A stretch of 64,000 nt of DNA, taken from assembly GCA_028335825.1 (NCBI GenBank), contig JAIOKI010000026.1:248001-312000 (forward strand), in the 5' to 3' direction. This stretch comes from Nosema muscidifuracis (Eukaryota > Microsporidia > Nosematidae). Positions 9,028 through 19,714 of the stretch are shown piece by piece (within the stretch, counting starts at the first letter, position 1; each line of letters starts with the position of its first letter). A model generated the notes under the pieces. It ran no database searches. It was not told the DNA's origin and worked only from the letters and a program-made list of their open reading frames with translations. The translations under genes and the position numbers were made by a program.

Positions 9028-10497
9028 TTATTTCTCTATAACAATTTCATTTATAAAATCTTTAGATTTGATAATCTTATCACTTCCTATAACAAATTCT
9101 ATCCCCAATTCATCACTGAGTTTGTAAATACAAGCTATCTCTGCATATGTAACACCTCCTCTAATATAAATACAATAAATATTTTCAGTTTTAACATCTT
9201 TTTTTACAGATATAAGAGCACTTCTTCTTAAACTCTGCTCAGATTTCTTCTCACGTTCTAAATTAAAAATATCAATAACTTTTTTATTATTCTTTAAATA
9301 CTCACGTAAAACAATTGATATTGTAGGTTCGTATCTACTAACTTCATACTCATATTTATATTGATAAGTTAAAGGTTTAAATTGACTTATATTTTCATAA
9401 CTCAATTCGAAATCTTTATCACGAAATCCATTTTTAAGAAGTTTAGTCTTTTTTGATTCAGTAAATTCGTTACCATTTAATATAAACAAATACATTAATC
9501 TTAATTTATCATCCATATCTATATTTTTATTACAAAGACATTTCATAATATCATCTATAGATACCTTACTTTTTTTTCTTTTTTTATCTATTCCAGTAGA
9601 TATTATTTGTTCTATTTCACTAAATATTCCTAAATAATCAAATTTTTCATAACATTTCTCAACGAGATTAAATAATAATTTTAACATCTCGTTCGTTTTA
9701 AATGTTTCTGGTGCATCCATAACCATTTTCATTAAATCTTTTGTATTAACATTACCATCTAATTTCTTTCTATTACTAGTTACATTATGTAAATAACTTT
9801 TTAATATTTCTGACATATCACCTAAATGAACATGTCTTACATCTTTCCATAATTTAGTATCACCATATTCTTCATATATTTTAGTCATATCAGTTATATT
9901 AATATCTTCTAACATACACTGAAAAGTATAAAAATGTAATAATGGAGTGTACATATCTATACTCCTATCAAATATTATAAGTTTTCCTGATCTAGATTTT
10001 TCTCTAAATTTTGTATCAAGATATTCACATTCTGTTTTCAAATTTTTACTGGTATATTCTACATAAAAAAATGTATTTAATACATCACCTATTGAGTAAA
10101 TATCTTGAAATTCTGATAAAAATACTCTATCTTCTATTCCTATAAAATTAACATAAACTTGTTTATATGATATTTCTGGATTAAGATCTTCAGGTTCTAC
10201 CAAGGTACATACCATAAAAGATGTATATTTTTTATTAAGATAATCTGAATTAATAATTTTAGAAATATCTTTCAAACATTTTACGAAATATATAACAGGA
10301 AAATCAGCTTTATCTCTTTCTTCATCTATATATTGGGACATTACTATATTATATGTTATAAATTCAGATTTAGTAAATAATTTTTTTAAAATAATTGCAC
10401 ATGATCTGTCATAAACAAGAACTGACCAGTCTGAATCTTTTATTGAGTTGAGGACTGTTTTGATAATTTTTTGTTTGAGGGAATTTTTTATATCCAT
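9028..10497 (-). CDS. Sec1/Munc18 (SM) family vesicle-fusion protein
   Basis: Binds syntaxin-type SNAREs and promotes membrane fusion. Diagnostic blocks are LIIFDRSIDMYTPLLHFYTF (about 173-192), matching the SM motif around DRxxDxxTPLLH, and RGGVTYAEIACIYKL near the C-terminus, matching the conserved GGxTYxE. At 489 aa it is shorter than the 570-700 aa usual for yeast or animal members. I cannot separate Sec1, Sly1, Vps45 and Vps33 by eye. CCC lies at 10510-10512, twelve bases from the ATG. It fits with the lectin receptor and the Sec20-like protein elsewhere in the window as trafficking machinery. Confidence 0.85.
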   Translation of the reverse strand: MDIKNSLKQKIIKTVLNSIKDSDWSVLVYDRSCAIILKKLFTKSEFITYNIVMSQYIDEERDKADFPVIYFVKCLKDISKIINSDYLNKKYTSFMVCTLVEPEDLNPEISYKQVYVNFIGIEDRVFLSEFQDIYSIGDVLNTFFYVEYTSKNLKTECEYLDTKFREKSRSGKLIIFDRSIDMYTPLLHFYTFQCMLEDINITDMTKIYEEYGDTKLWKDVRHVHLGDMSEILKSYLHNVTSNRKKLDGNVNTKDLMKMVMDAPETFKTNEMLKLLFNLVEKCYEKFDYLGIFSEIEQIISTGIDKKRKKSKVSIDDIMKCLCNKNIDMDDKLRLMYLFILNGNEFTESKKTKLLKNGFRDKDFELSYENISQFKPLTYQYKYEYEVSRYEPTISIVLREYLKNNKKVIDIFNLEREKKSEQSLRRSALISVKKDVKTENIYCIYIRGGVTYAEIACIYKLSDELGIEFVIGSDKIIKSKDFINEIVIEK

Positions 10498-10794
10498 TTG
10501 GATTTATAAGGGATAAAACATTTAATAGATTTGTGTGAAGGTAAAGGTACATATAAAAGGTATATAAAAAAGTAAATAAAAAGGTATATATAAAAGGTAT
10601 ACATAAAAAAAAAAAAATATAACTTAACCTACTTAAAAATATATATAAAGGTATACATAAAAAAAAATATAACCTACCCAATAAATAAAAACAATATATA
10701 TTAAAAATAACCTATTTAAAAATAACCTACTTAAAAATAACTTAACCATAAAAATAACCTACAAAATAAAATAAATATTAAATAACCCACACAA
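10498..10794. repeat. Spacer with GGTATA and AATAACCTAC repeats
   Basis: AAAGGTATACATAAAAAAA-type units fill 10530-10665; TTAAAAATAACCTAC units fill 10700-10770. An open frame antisense to these repeats (10409-10681) is a product of the repeats. Confidence 0.65.
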
Positions 10795-11745
10795 TTAATT
10801 TATTCTCATTACACTTATTTGGTTATCTTTTATAATACAATAATAACTAAAAATAAATCTCTTACCTTCCTTACAAATTTCATTCACCTTTTTCATATCA
10901 AAAAAACATTCAAGTTCTTCTTCTATTTTATCTAAACAGATTCCTCCTGTTATAATAAAATCATTTAAATATCTCTCAGATAAATTATTTGTAAACACAT
11001 AAGGAAATAAACATTCTACTAATCCAGGTATATATGAATTATTAGTATAAAGTATACCTATCTTATATAAATACCCTACTACATTTTTAATATACTCATC
11101 TGATACTTCATACATTTTTTTATTAATTAATTTAGTATCACTTAAAAATAAATTAAAATCTTCTACTAATTTATTATAAAGAATATTATCAGTATAAATA
11201 GTATTATGTATACTTCCTAAACTAGAATGTCTTATACTAATTTCTTTATAATATTTATTTTTAGATGTTCTTATACTAAATTCATAATAATCCAAATTTA
11301 AATCATAATTCCTAATTTTATAATAGGAATCTATTAATAAATCGTTAAATGAGTCATTTATTATTTGGTTAGTATAATGTACAACATTATATCCTTCATA
11401 TTTAAATTTAGGATAATAAATTAAAGATTCGTTATCTAAAAAAAATATAGTTTTATCTTTATCAAGAATATCATTTGATTTTATTTTTTCATATTCTAGT
11501 TTTTTATTTATAGAATTTATCTTAACAAGACCTTCAATATTATCTAAAAAATGTCTAAATATACTAGTAGATTTATTATCAATAAGAATAGTTATATCAT
11601 TTCTTAATATATTTGATAACTTATTAGTTAATATTATAGAATGTTTATATGTTATAGGTTTTAGTAGGTAATCAGTTAATCTGTATGGATAATTTTCTAA
11701 TTCATTTTTTAAGACAAGGATTAAAAAAAGAAGATCGAACCACAT
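10795..11745 (-). CDS. Hypothetical protein with N-terminal hydrophobic segment (316 aa)
   Basis: Not recognised. Residues 1-13 (MWFDLLFLILVLK) could be a signal peptide or anchor. The rest is soluble, rich in Asn, Ile, Tyr and Lys, without repeats or zinc motifs. CCC (11746-11748) abuts the ATG, which supports a real gene and this start. Neighbours (SM protein upstream on the same strand, unknown membrane protein divergent) give no functional hint. An ER-luminal or secreted location is possible. Confidence 0.6.
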   Translation of the reverse strand: MWFDLLFLILVLKNELENYPYRLTDYLLKPITYKHSIILTNKLSNILRNDITILIDNKSTSIFRHFLDNIEGLVKINSINKKLEYEKIKSNDILDKDKTIFFLDNESLIYYPKFKYEGYNVVHYTNQIINDSFNDLLIDSYYKIRNYDLNLDYYEFSIRTSKNKYYKEISIRHSSLGSIHNTIYTDNILYNKLVEDFNLFLSDTKLINKKMYEVSDEYIKNVVGYLYKIGILYTNNSYIPGLVECLFPYVFTNNLSERYLNDFIITGGICLDKIEEELECFFDMKKVNEICKEGKRFIFSYYCIIKDNQISVMRIN

Positions 11746-12402
11746 GGGTGTAAAAAAAAGAAGGAAATTATTGATAAGTATTTATTAATAAGTATTTGAT
11801 AAGTATTTATTAATATATAATATGATTATTTGATAAGTATTTATTGATATATAATATGATTATTTGATGAGTATTTATTGATAAGTATTTAGTTAGTTTT
11901 TTTTAATATAATAAAAATTTTTATTATGAGATTATTTGATGAGTATTTTTATTATGAGATTATTTGATGAGTATTTTTAATATGATTATTTGATAAATAT
12001 TTTTAATATGATTTTTTGTTTAGTATTTATTATTTGATAAGTATTTTATTCTATTTATTAAATTAATAGAAATATCATCTCTTTATAGTCAAGTAAAAAT
12101 ATTATAAATTTTAGAAGGGTATTTACTTATTTTTAAAATTAAAAAGAACAGATAATTTTTCTTTATATATTAAAAATTATGATATTTTTATAATATACAT
12201 TACCAAGAAAATATTATACATAATTATATAATTTTTATAATATACATTACTAAGAGAATATTTTCTTATAATTATAATATTTTTATAATATACATTACCA
12301 AGAAAATATCAAAATATACATTACTTAGAAAATATTTATACATAATTATATAATTATTATAATTATTACCGTTATTAATATTTTATAATTTTCTACCCCT
12401 AA
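11746..12402. repeat. Divergent promoter spacer with two tandem arrays
   Basis: A TTTGATAAGTATTTATTGAT-type array occupies 11766-12050, and a TTTTATAATATACATTACCA-type array about 12170-12350 (four copies). The promoter CCC elements for the flanking genes lie at the two ends. Confidence 0.7.
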
Positions 12403-13563
12403 ATGTTAATAACATCATACCAAAAATATATGTTAAGTATCTGTTTGGGTCTATTTGTATCACTCATAAATATAAAATATATTTCAAAATCTTACAAGCA
12501 TAAACTCACTAAAGAAGAAAAAGATCTTTTAAATAATTATTTTTTAAAAAATGATCTTATATATGATAATATTGGTAATATTTACAGATTAATACCAGTA
12601 AATGTTAATAAAGAATATATTCGTAGTTTGATTAATAAGAATATTGAGAAAATAGATAATAATTTAATTACTGAAGATTCTATCAATAATATTGAGAAGA
12701 AGAGGATTTTAAATGATTTATTTAATAAAGTTATATATAAAAAAAATATTGATAAGAATATTATTGAAATATTGAAGAATTTACTTAATAATTTGGGAGT
12801 AAAGATTATTGATAATGAAGATATTAATAATAATGATGATAAAAATGAAGATATTAATAATATAGATATTAATAATGAAGATTATATTAATATAGATAAT
12901 AATGATGATAAAGATGATGATAAAAATGAAGATAAAAATATTACTATCAATAATACTAATGATAAAAATATTAATAATAATAATATAGATATCAATAATA
13001 ATAAAAATGATAATAATGATAAAAATAATATTAATAATGATACTATCAATAATAATGATAATACTATCATAAATATACCAAATAGATCTCTTATATTAGA
13101 TAATAGATGGTCAAATGAATATTTAGAATATTTAAAATATGAACAAGAAGATGATGAATATATTAGATCACTTTGGGAAGGTACAAAGAAAAATAATGAT
13201 ATTAAATATAAAAATGATATATTTTATGATACTAAATTATTCTTTAACATAAATACTTTAGAAGATATTAAAGAATTTAGTATATTAATAGGAAGTATAA
13301 TATTTATGATTGAGAATCCTAAAGAAATTTTAAATTATTTTGATATAACAAATATTAAAGATAAAAAAACAAGATTTTTTACTTTATTAACTAATAAGAA
13401 TACGATAAGTTATAGATATTTTAATAATTTAGAAGAAAGTTTATCAAATTATTTTATTGATAAAAAAAATGAAAAGAATGATAAAATTATAGTTGGTGGA
13501 AGAGAAATTTCTCTTATAAAACATATTTATTTATGTTTAAGAATTTCTATAATAGAAATATAA
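12403..13563 (+). CDS. Hypothetical membrane-anchored protein with Asn/Asp-rich region (386 aa)
   Basis: Not recognised. Residues about 7-27 form a hydrophobic anchor (YMLSICLGLFVSLINIKYIS). Residues about 140-225 are a low-complexity stretch of Asn, Asp, Ile and Lys coded by AATAATGATAAA-type repeats. A more ordinary C-terminal domain follows (from DNRWSNEYLEYLKYEQ). CCCC at 12396-12399 supports the start. The low-complexity part is probably trinucleotide expansion and may vary in length between isolates. Confidence 0.65.
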   Translation: MLITSYQKYMLSICLGLFVSLINIKYISKSYKHKLTKEEKDLLNNYFLKNDLIYDNIGNIYRLIPVNVNKEYIRSLINKNIEKIDNNLITEDSINNIEKKRILNDLFNKVIYKKNIDKNIIEILKNLLNNLGVKIIDNEDINNNDDKNEDINNIDINNEDYINIDNNDDKDDDKNEDKNITINNTNDKNINNNNIDINNNKNDNNDKNNINNDTINNNDNTIINIPNRSLILDNRWSNEYLEYLKYEQEDDEYIRSLWEGTKKNNDIKYKNDIFYDTKLFFNINTLEDIKEFSILIGSIIFMIENPKEILNYFDITNIKDKKTRFFTLLTNKNTISYRYFNNLEESLSNYFIDKKNEKNDKIIVGGREISLIKHIYLCLRISIIEI

Positions 13564-13749
13564 TAAAAAAAATAATTTAAAATATTTTATTTATATTAAA
13601 ATATCTTTAGTTATATTATAAAAAAATAACTTTAAAATAATTTAAAATATATTAAAATATCTTAGTTATATTAAAATATCTTATTTATATAATTTTTATT
13701 TATATTAAAATATTATAAAAAATAATTTAAAATAAAACTATTATATTTA
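13564..13749. other. Short convergent spacer
   Basis: AT-rich, with repeats of TTATATTAAAATATCTTA. It separates two converging stop codons. No gene seen. Confidence 0.6.
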
Positions 13750-16700
13750 TTAATCAAACATAAAACACTTAAAACAAATCTTCTCAACTATAAAACATAA
13801 TAAAATATCTCCTATTATAACACATCCCATAAAATATTTAAGATCTCCTAATGAAATAACTTCCATTACTTTACTAAATTCTTCATTCATATCATATAAA
13901 ATATAAAATATAAATCCAAGTAAAAGAATAAGACATCCAAGTAATTTACGATTTTCTATTAAACTTTCTCTAAAAGGTCTACCTATATAATTAACTAAAA
14001 ATGTTGATATCTGTTGAGCTGTACTTAATAAAAATAATGCTGTATTTGTCATTGATGGTTTAAATTTATCATCATATATAATTGTTTCTACTATCTTTAA
14101 TTTATTAAGTACTATGAAATATGATGATATATGAATTATTACTTGTAATAAAATAGATGTCATAATATACTTATTAAATATTGTTGTAAGAGGTCTTTCC
14201 TTACTAATTTCTTTAAGTGGAATATTCTTAGTTAAAAATGTAAAAGCAAATGCTACTAAAAGACCTGATGCTACTAATTGATACTCTCCATAACGAATAC
14301 CCATACAATCTAATACAGATAATGAAAATGCATTAACTAAAGAATTCAATGCTAATATTTTATACATTTGTATAGTAGTAACTAAAGCACTTCTTCCTTG
14401 TCTAATTATATTTAAAATACATTCTAAAGATTTAGTCTTAGCAGTGAAAGGAGCTGCTACACTTGCATCTCCCATTTTTACAGGTATTTGATCATTCATT
14501 TCTTCAGCTAATTTCTTTAATAAAGCTTGTTTTGGATTTTTAGATTCTTCTATTATAACTTTTGGTTTAACTTGTACAAAAGATTCTACTAATGCTACTC
14601 CTACATGAGCAGATTTCAAAGCTCCTACATCATTTGTACCATCTCCACACATTAAAGTAAAATATCCCATTTTATTATATCTTTCAACAATTTTCTCTTT
14701 ATGATTTGGATTAGCTCTAGCAAATACAGTGATAGATTCAAAATCTTCTGAATATAAAATATTATCAATATTTGAACCTTCTACAGCGTATTTTATTTTA
14801 TTATCAATATTCAATTTATTTTTATTATCAATTTTATTAGTATTCATATTATCATTAACATCAATATTATTTTTATTATCTTTCAAATCATTCAATTTAT
14901 CATTACTCATATCATTTTTAATATCTTTCAATGTACTATGATTATCCATCAATTTATCATTCAACTTATCATTAAAGTTATCAACAATCCCTAATTTCTT
15001 AGCTACAGATACTGCTGTTAATAAATTATCTCCAGTTATCATAATAATTTTATGTCCACTCTCTTTTAAATCTCTTATAGTCTCTCTAGCATATTCTTTA
15101 ATTTTACAATCAAATAAAATAAATCCTGCAAAATTCATTTTTTCTTCTACTTCTGATCTTATAAATTGATTTCTCTTATTAAATTGTTTACTAGCTAATG
15201 CTATAACTCTAAATCCATTTTTAGCATATTCTTCATATTTATTATAATATGATGGTATATTAATTAAATATTCCTTAATTACTTCTGGTGCTCCTTTCAT
15301 AGATACATATGTTTTTTTATTAGATTCATAAACTACTGTCATTCTTTTTAATTCTGAAGAAAATAAATATTTCTTCTTTATTATATATTTCTTATCTAAT
15401 GAAGAATTTACTGATTTAATAAAATCTATATTATTCATTTTTATATCTCCTTCTATATTTATATTATTATATTTTAATACTATCTTATTTATATATTCAT
15501 ATAAACTTGTTTCTAAAGGATCTCCTGTCATTTTATTATTTAATGATATTAATGTATTACATGTTCTTAATACATCTATTGTATCATTTACTGTATATTT
15601 TATATCTTCTACTTCTAAAGTTGTTTCTGTTAATGTACCTGTTTTATCAAAACAACATACATTAACTTTACCTGCATAAGGAATTCTAAATGGTTCTAAA
15701 CAAAATATTCCAAGAATTCTTAAACTTGATACACATGAATTTACAGCCATACTTAATTCTAAAGGAAGTTCTGATGGTACTACATTAGTTATAATAAGAA
15801 TACATTCTAAAAATATTTTATAACTTGATTTACCCATTTTTATACCTTCTTTTAATGTATAAAAAGAAGAAATTATAGCAAATAATAAAAGTATTCCAAT
15901 AAATCCAAAAGCTTCTTTATCATTTACAGATATTTCTTCATTACACATCATTTTTTTAATTAATTCTCCTTGTACTGTATCAAATCCTGTTTTAAGTACA
16001 AAACATTCAATAAATCCATCTATTTTAATTATATCAGTACCTGAAAAAAGAACATGTTTTTTATCTTTATCTAAATTAAATATTCTTGATCCTTCTATTT
16101 CACTAATATCTTCTTTAGTTAAAGGAATAGATTCACCTGTTAAAATAGCTTCATTAACAGCACAACTTCCTTTTAATAATAATAAATCACAAGGAACTCT
16201 TATACATTCTCTTATTCTAATAATATTACCTGGCATAATATTCATTGAATCAATAATTTGACTCTTTTCTTTTTTATTAATATTTGATTTATTTATGCTA
16301 TTATTTTCATAAATATTTGATTTATTAAATAAAAGATTATTTATGCTATTATTTTCATTAATATTTGACTTATTATTTATGCTATTTTTTTCATTGATTT
16401 TTGACTTATTATTAAAAGAGTCACAATTAATTCTATCATCACTTTTATCACTCTTATTAATATAATCATTTCTACTATCACTCCTAACTTTAATATCATC
16501 ACTCCTAACTTTAACATCACTCTCTCTTACATCTTCACTCCCCCTATCTTCATCACTAATTAATTCTACTTGTATAATTTCATGATTCATTGTTCTAAAT
16601 TGTTTCATACTGACTATTCTTTGAAATACTAATCCTGCTTCTACAATTATAAGCATTACTATAGTAAACAATGCTTGATAAATATATTCATCTAAACACC

Positions 16701-17190
16701 AAAGTATTCCACAAAATATTTGAAATACAAAAAATGGAGTAGTAGCATGTTTACTAAATTGTTGAATAAAAGAAGGAGGTTCAATTCTAAAATAATTAAT
16801 TGGATAATGTTCTAAAAGATCTTTATCTATATAATCTTTACTATTCCTAAAGAAATTAAAATCTCTATTCATATCAGGTACTAGTCTAATTATCTTATCA
16901 TTTTTAATTAAATATTTAGATTTATTCATTACAAATGTATTATTATTTATCTTACATAAAGTATTATTAAAGAATATGTGAGAAGGAGTATTAGATAAAT
17001 ACATTGTAAAAAATATATCAAATTTATCTGACCAACATGTTAATAAGAAGAGAAGAATACTGAATAGAATAGTAAATAATGGTACTATGTGGTATGAATT
17101 AGTTAAACCTATTAGTATTGGTAAGAAATAAAGTGGGAATAAATAGGCTCTTTTTAGAAAAGGTTTCTGTTTATAAAAAATATTTCTCAT
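13750..17190 (-). CDS. SPF1: P5A-type ATPase (Spf1/ATP13A1 family)
   Basis: ER P-type ATPase; the P5A family extracts misinserted transmembrane helices, including mistargeted mitochondrial tail anchors. Visible motifs: TGES at about 350 (actuator), PSELPLELS at about 473 (the P5A signature in M4, PPxLPxELS), DKTGTLT at about 515 with the phosphorylated Asp, TGDN at about 717 and GDGTNDVGALK at about 850. Ten or so membrane segments are apparent. Two Asn/Lys/Asp/Ser-rich insertions, about 215-310 and 745-800, are not part of the family core. The length (1146 aa) is near the yeast protein. CCCC is at 17195-17198. Identification is secure at P5 level and good at P5A level. Confidence 0.93.
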   Translation of the reverse strand: MRNIFYKQKPFLKRAYLFPLYFLPILIGLTNSYHIVPLFTILFSILLFLLTCWSDKFDIFFTMYLSNTPSHIFFNNTLCKINNNTFVMNKSKYLIKNDKIIRLVPDMNRDFNFFRNSKDYIDKDLLEHYPINYFRIEPPSFIQQFSKHATTPFFVFQIFCGILWCLDEYIYQALFTIVMLIIVEAGLVFQRIVSMKQFRTMNHEIIQVELISDEDRGSEDVRESDVKVRSDDIKVRSDSRNDYINKSDKSDDRINCDSFNNKSKINEKNSINNKSNINENNSINNLLFNKSNIYENNSINKSNINKKEKSQIIDSMNIMPGNIIRIRECIRVPCDLLLLKGSCAVNEAILTGESIPLTKEDISEIEGSRIFNLDKDKKHVLFSGTDIIKIDGFIECFVLKTGFDTVQGELIKKMMCNEEISVNDKEAFGFIGILLLFAIISSFYTLKEGIKMGKSSYKIFLECILIITNVVPSELPLELSMAVNSCVSSLRILGIFCLEPFRIPYAGKVNVCCFDKTGTLTETTLEVEDIKYTVNDTIDVLRTCNTLISLNNKMTGDPLETSLYEYINKIVLKYNNINIEGDIKMNNIDFIKSVNSSLDKKYIIKKKYLFSSELKRMTVVYESNKKTYVSMKGAPEVIKEYLINIPSYYNKYEEYAKNGFRVIALASKQFNKRNQFIRSEVEEKMNFAGFILFDCKIKEYARETIRDLKESGHKIIMITGDNLLTAVSVAKKLGIVDNFNDKLNDKLMDNHSTLKDIKNDMSNDKLNDLKDNKNNIDVNDNMNTNKIDNKNKLNIDNKIKYAVEGSNIDNILYSEDFESITVFARANPNHKEKIVERYNKMGYFTLMCGDGTNDVGALKSAHVGVALVESFVQVKPKVIIEESKNPKQALLKKLAEEMNDQIPVKMGDASVAAPFTAKTKSLECILNIIRQGRSALVTTIQMYKILALNSLVNAFSLSVLDCMGIRYGEYQLVASGLLVAFAFTFLTKNIPLKEISKERPLTTIFNKYIMTSILLQVIIHISSYFIVLNKLKIVETIIYDDKFKPSMTNTALFLLSTAQQISTFLVNYIGRPFRESLIENRKLLGCLILLLGFIFYILYDMNEEFSKVMEVISLGDLKYFMGCVIIGDILLCFIVEKICFKCFMFD

Positions 17191-17601
17191 TTATGGGGTA
17201 AAAATAAAAATATTTTTTATATGAAGAGTGACATTGTGAAAAAATATTATTATTTTAGAATAGACATTGTGAAAAAAATATTATGTTTAAGATAGACATT
17301 GTAAAAATATTATTTTAGAATAGACATTGTGAAAAAATATTATGTTTAAGGTAAATTTTTTTGATAGTTGATAATCTAAGGTAAATAATTATTGAAGTTA
17401 AAAATATATATTTTTGATAATATAAATATAAAATAAATATAAGATATAAATATAAAATAAAATATCATATATAAATAAATATCATAAATACAAATATATC
17501 ATATATAAATAAATTAAATATAAAATAGTAATATAAAATAAATATAAGACATTAATATCATAAATATAAAATAAATAAAAATAAATATTTTTTTACCCCA
17601 A
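17191..17601. repeat. Divergent promoter spacer with AGACATTGTGAAAAAATATT repeats
   Basis: About four copies lie at 17220-17350, then ATAAATATAAAATAAATAT simple repeats. CCCC elements lie at both ends (17195-17198 for the ATPase, 17596-17599 for the proteasome gene). Confidence 0.7.
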
Positions 17602-18219
17602 ATGTCAGATATTTCTACACATTATGGTGGATCTATACTAGCGATGGTAGGTAAAGATTGTTTAACAATAGTCAATGATAAAAGACTAGGATCAGGTGCT
17701 ATAACTGTAAGTAAATCTTTTACTAAAATATACACTCTCAATTCAAAATTATTTTTTGGATTCACTGGTCTAATTTCAGATTCTCAAAGTTTATATAAAA
17801 AGATAAGAAAAAATTATAACTTATTTGTACAAGACAATAATAGAGAAATGGAACCTTGTGAATTAAGTAATATGATATCTTATATGTTATATAGTAAAAG
17901 ATTACAACCTTATTATGTATCATGTATAGTATGTGGAATATCTTCTGATAATAAACCTTATTTAGCAAGTATGGATTGTATAGGAGCTATGAAAGAGACT
18001 CAGGAATTTGCATCAGTAGGTACAGCTGATAATAATCTTAAAGGTGTATCTGAAGCTCTTTTTATACCAAATATGGATGAAGATAATCTTTTTGTTACAT
18101 CTGTACAGACTTTTCTTAATTCAGTGGATAGAGATGCTCTTTCTGGATGGGGATGTGAATGTTATATAGTGAAAGCTGGTGAATATAAAGTGAGAAGTCT
18201 AAGAGGAAGATGTGATTAA
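17602..18219 (+). CDS. PUP3: 20S proteasome subunit beta-3
   Basis: Non-catalytic beta subunit of the 20S core, 205 aa, full family length. The N-terminus MSDISTHYGGSILAMVGKD matches beta-3, which has no propeptide and no catalytic Thr. Other conserved blocks are NDKRLGSG, LFFGFTGLISDSQSLY, PYYVSCIVCGI, GTADNNLKGVSEALF and VDRDALSGWGCECYIV, the last being typical of Pup3. CCCC at 17596-17599 is two bases from the ATG. Expected location: cytosol and nucleus. Confidence 0.96.
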   Translation: MSDISTHYGGSILAMVGKDCLTIVNDKRLGSGAITVSKSFTKIYTLNSKLFFGFTGLISDSQSLYKKIRKNYNLFVQDNNREMEPCELSNMISYMLYSKRLQPYYVSCIVCGISSDNKPYLASMDCIGAMKETQEFASVGTADNNLKGVSEALFIPNMDEDNLFVTSVQTFLNSVDRDALSGWGCECYIVKAGEYKVRSLRGRCD

Positions 18220-18682
18220 AAAATTCAATTTTATGTAATTATTTGATAGATATTTTTATTTAATTATTTAATAAATATATTTGTAATTATTTGACAGATA
18301 TTAAAATATCGAGAAATTATTAAAGTGTTTTTTATAATTGTTTTATGCAATAAATCACCTTTTATTTTAAAAGTAAATTTATATAAAAACTCAATACATA
18401 ATATATTTAGAAATATTGAGTTTTATAAGATATCTCTTAAAAAATAATCTTTTTATATTTAAATTATAAATTACAGTAGAAAGATTATCTTTTAAAATGA
18501 AATGGAAAGGTTAGCAATTAGTAATAAAATAATTATTAAATATAAATAAAATATTTAAATTTGATTTATACTATTTATTATAAAAAAGATATTTTTTAAA
18601 GGAAAATATTATTATTTTATTACAACCTGAAAATGATTATTTATTTAATTTTAAATTATTTTATTCTACTTAAACTCTATTT
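18220..18682. other. AT spacer with two small inverted repeats
   Basis: AAAACTCAAT at 18386-18395 pairs with ATTGAGTTTT at 18415-18424. Shortly downstream, ATAATCTTT pairs with AAAGATTAT. These could be 3' end structures of PUP3, but AT richness makes such hairpins likely by chance. No gene seen. Confidence 0.4.
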
Positions 18683-18838
18683 ATATACCTTAATAAAATT
18701 ATTGTAAATAAAAATTATAAATCCCCCATATGAAACTTAAAGAAGAAATTTTAAATAAATTCTAATATACCTTAATAAAACAATTGTAAATAAAAATTAT
18801 AAATCCCCCATATGAAACTTAAAGAAGAAATTTTAAAT
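18683..18838 (+). repeat. 82-base tandem duplication of the TAP42-like promoter and first codons
   Basis: Unit 1 (18683-18756) and unit 2 (18765-18838) are nearly identical. Both contain CCCCCATATG and the first nine codons. In unit 1 the frame (18730-18765) encodes only 11 residues before a stop, so it is a decoy start. Unit 2 leads into the real gene. Two or three differences indicate a recent event. Confidence 0.92.
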
Positions 18839-19714
18839 CTTATTACAAAAAATAAAATATCAAAAATAATTCCACAAATACCTATTTCTTATACAAATAT
18901 ACAAGAACTAGATATAAATGATATATTATATTTATGTATACCAATTATTAATGGTAAATATTATGATCAGATAGGTAATAAAACTGAATCTATAGAACAA
19001 TATAAAGAATTTATAATAAATATAGAAGATCAATATAAATGGAATAAGTTGAATGAAATATATAAGAATATGAATAATACTGGGTTTATTAGTAGAAATG
19101 ATAAGATTTATATGTATAATATTAAGAAATCTTTTAGATTTGATTATATTGATTGGGATGATAGAGAATGGATATATTCTCTTATAGAATATTTATTTAT
19201 ACTTTGTATTGAAGATATTCATATATTAAAAATGGAAATAGAAATTATTAAAGGAATAGGAAGTGATATAAATATTAAAAATGATATAAATAGAATGGAA
19301 AATGATAAAAATATTATTGAAAATATTAAAGGAGATTCAAATATTAAAAATGATTTTAATATTAAAGAAGATGTAAATATTAAAACTTATAAAGAAGATT
19401 CAAATATTAAAACTTATAAAGAAGATTCAAATATTAAAACTTATAAAGAAGATATAAATATTAAAAATTTTAAAGAAGATCGTTATATTAAAAGAAAAGA
19501 TATCTTAATAAATAGAATTAAACCAAAATATACTTTAGATCAATTTGCTGATAAATTATTAAAACAAATACAAAAGAAAACAACCAATGAAAAAGATATA
19601 GAAATAAATGAGGAAGAATTTGATAAAGAAGAAGATATTTCTACTTTAAGAATCAAAGATGAATTAAATGATGATAGACATGTATCTAAAGGAAATACAG
19701 ATAATGTAGGATAA
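18812..19714 (+). CDS. TAP42: TAP42/alpha4-like PP2A-associated protein
   Basis: TAP42 proteins bind and stabilise PP2A-type phosphatase catalytic subunits in TOR signalling. The evidence is pattern-level: LDINDILYLCIPIINGKYYD and the following residues match the TAP42 helical segment (TSDLKYLLxPYYLGEL). DDREWIYSLIEYLFILCIED matches the RxxWxxxI...aLxxLxxI segment. YTLDQFADKLLKQIQKK resembles the C-terminal TLDEfAd block. In between, at about 185-225, three copies of NIKTYKEDS lie within a longer NIK-rich repeat. CCCCC is at 18805-18809. The first part of the gene and its promoter are duplicated just upstream. An alternative is an unrelated helical-repeat protein. Confidence 0.7.
   Translation: MKLKEEILNLITKNKISKIIPQIPISYTNIQELDINDILYLCIPIINGKYYDQIGNKTESIEQYKEFIINIEDQYKWNKLNEIYKNMNNTGFISRNDKIYMYNIKKSFRFDYIDWDDREWIYSLIEYLFILCIEDIHILKMEIEIIKGIGSDINIKNDINRMENDKNIIENIKGDSNIKNDFNIKEDVNIKTYKEDSNIKTYKEDSNIKTYKEDINIKNFKEDRYIKRKDILINRIKPKYTLDQFADKLLKQIQKKTTNEKDIEINEEEFDKEEDISTLRIKDELNDDRHVSKGNTDNVG

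Noticed and set aside
12882-13070. Minus-strand hydrophobic frame inside the Asn/Asp-rich gene
   Set aside because: Antisense of an AAT/GAT repeat gives Leu/Ile/Ser runs; a composition artefact.
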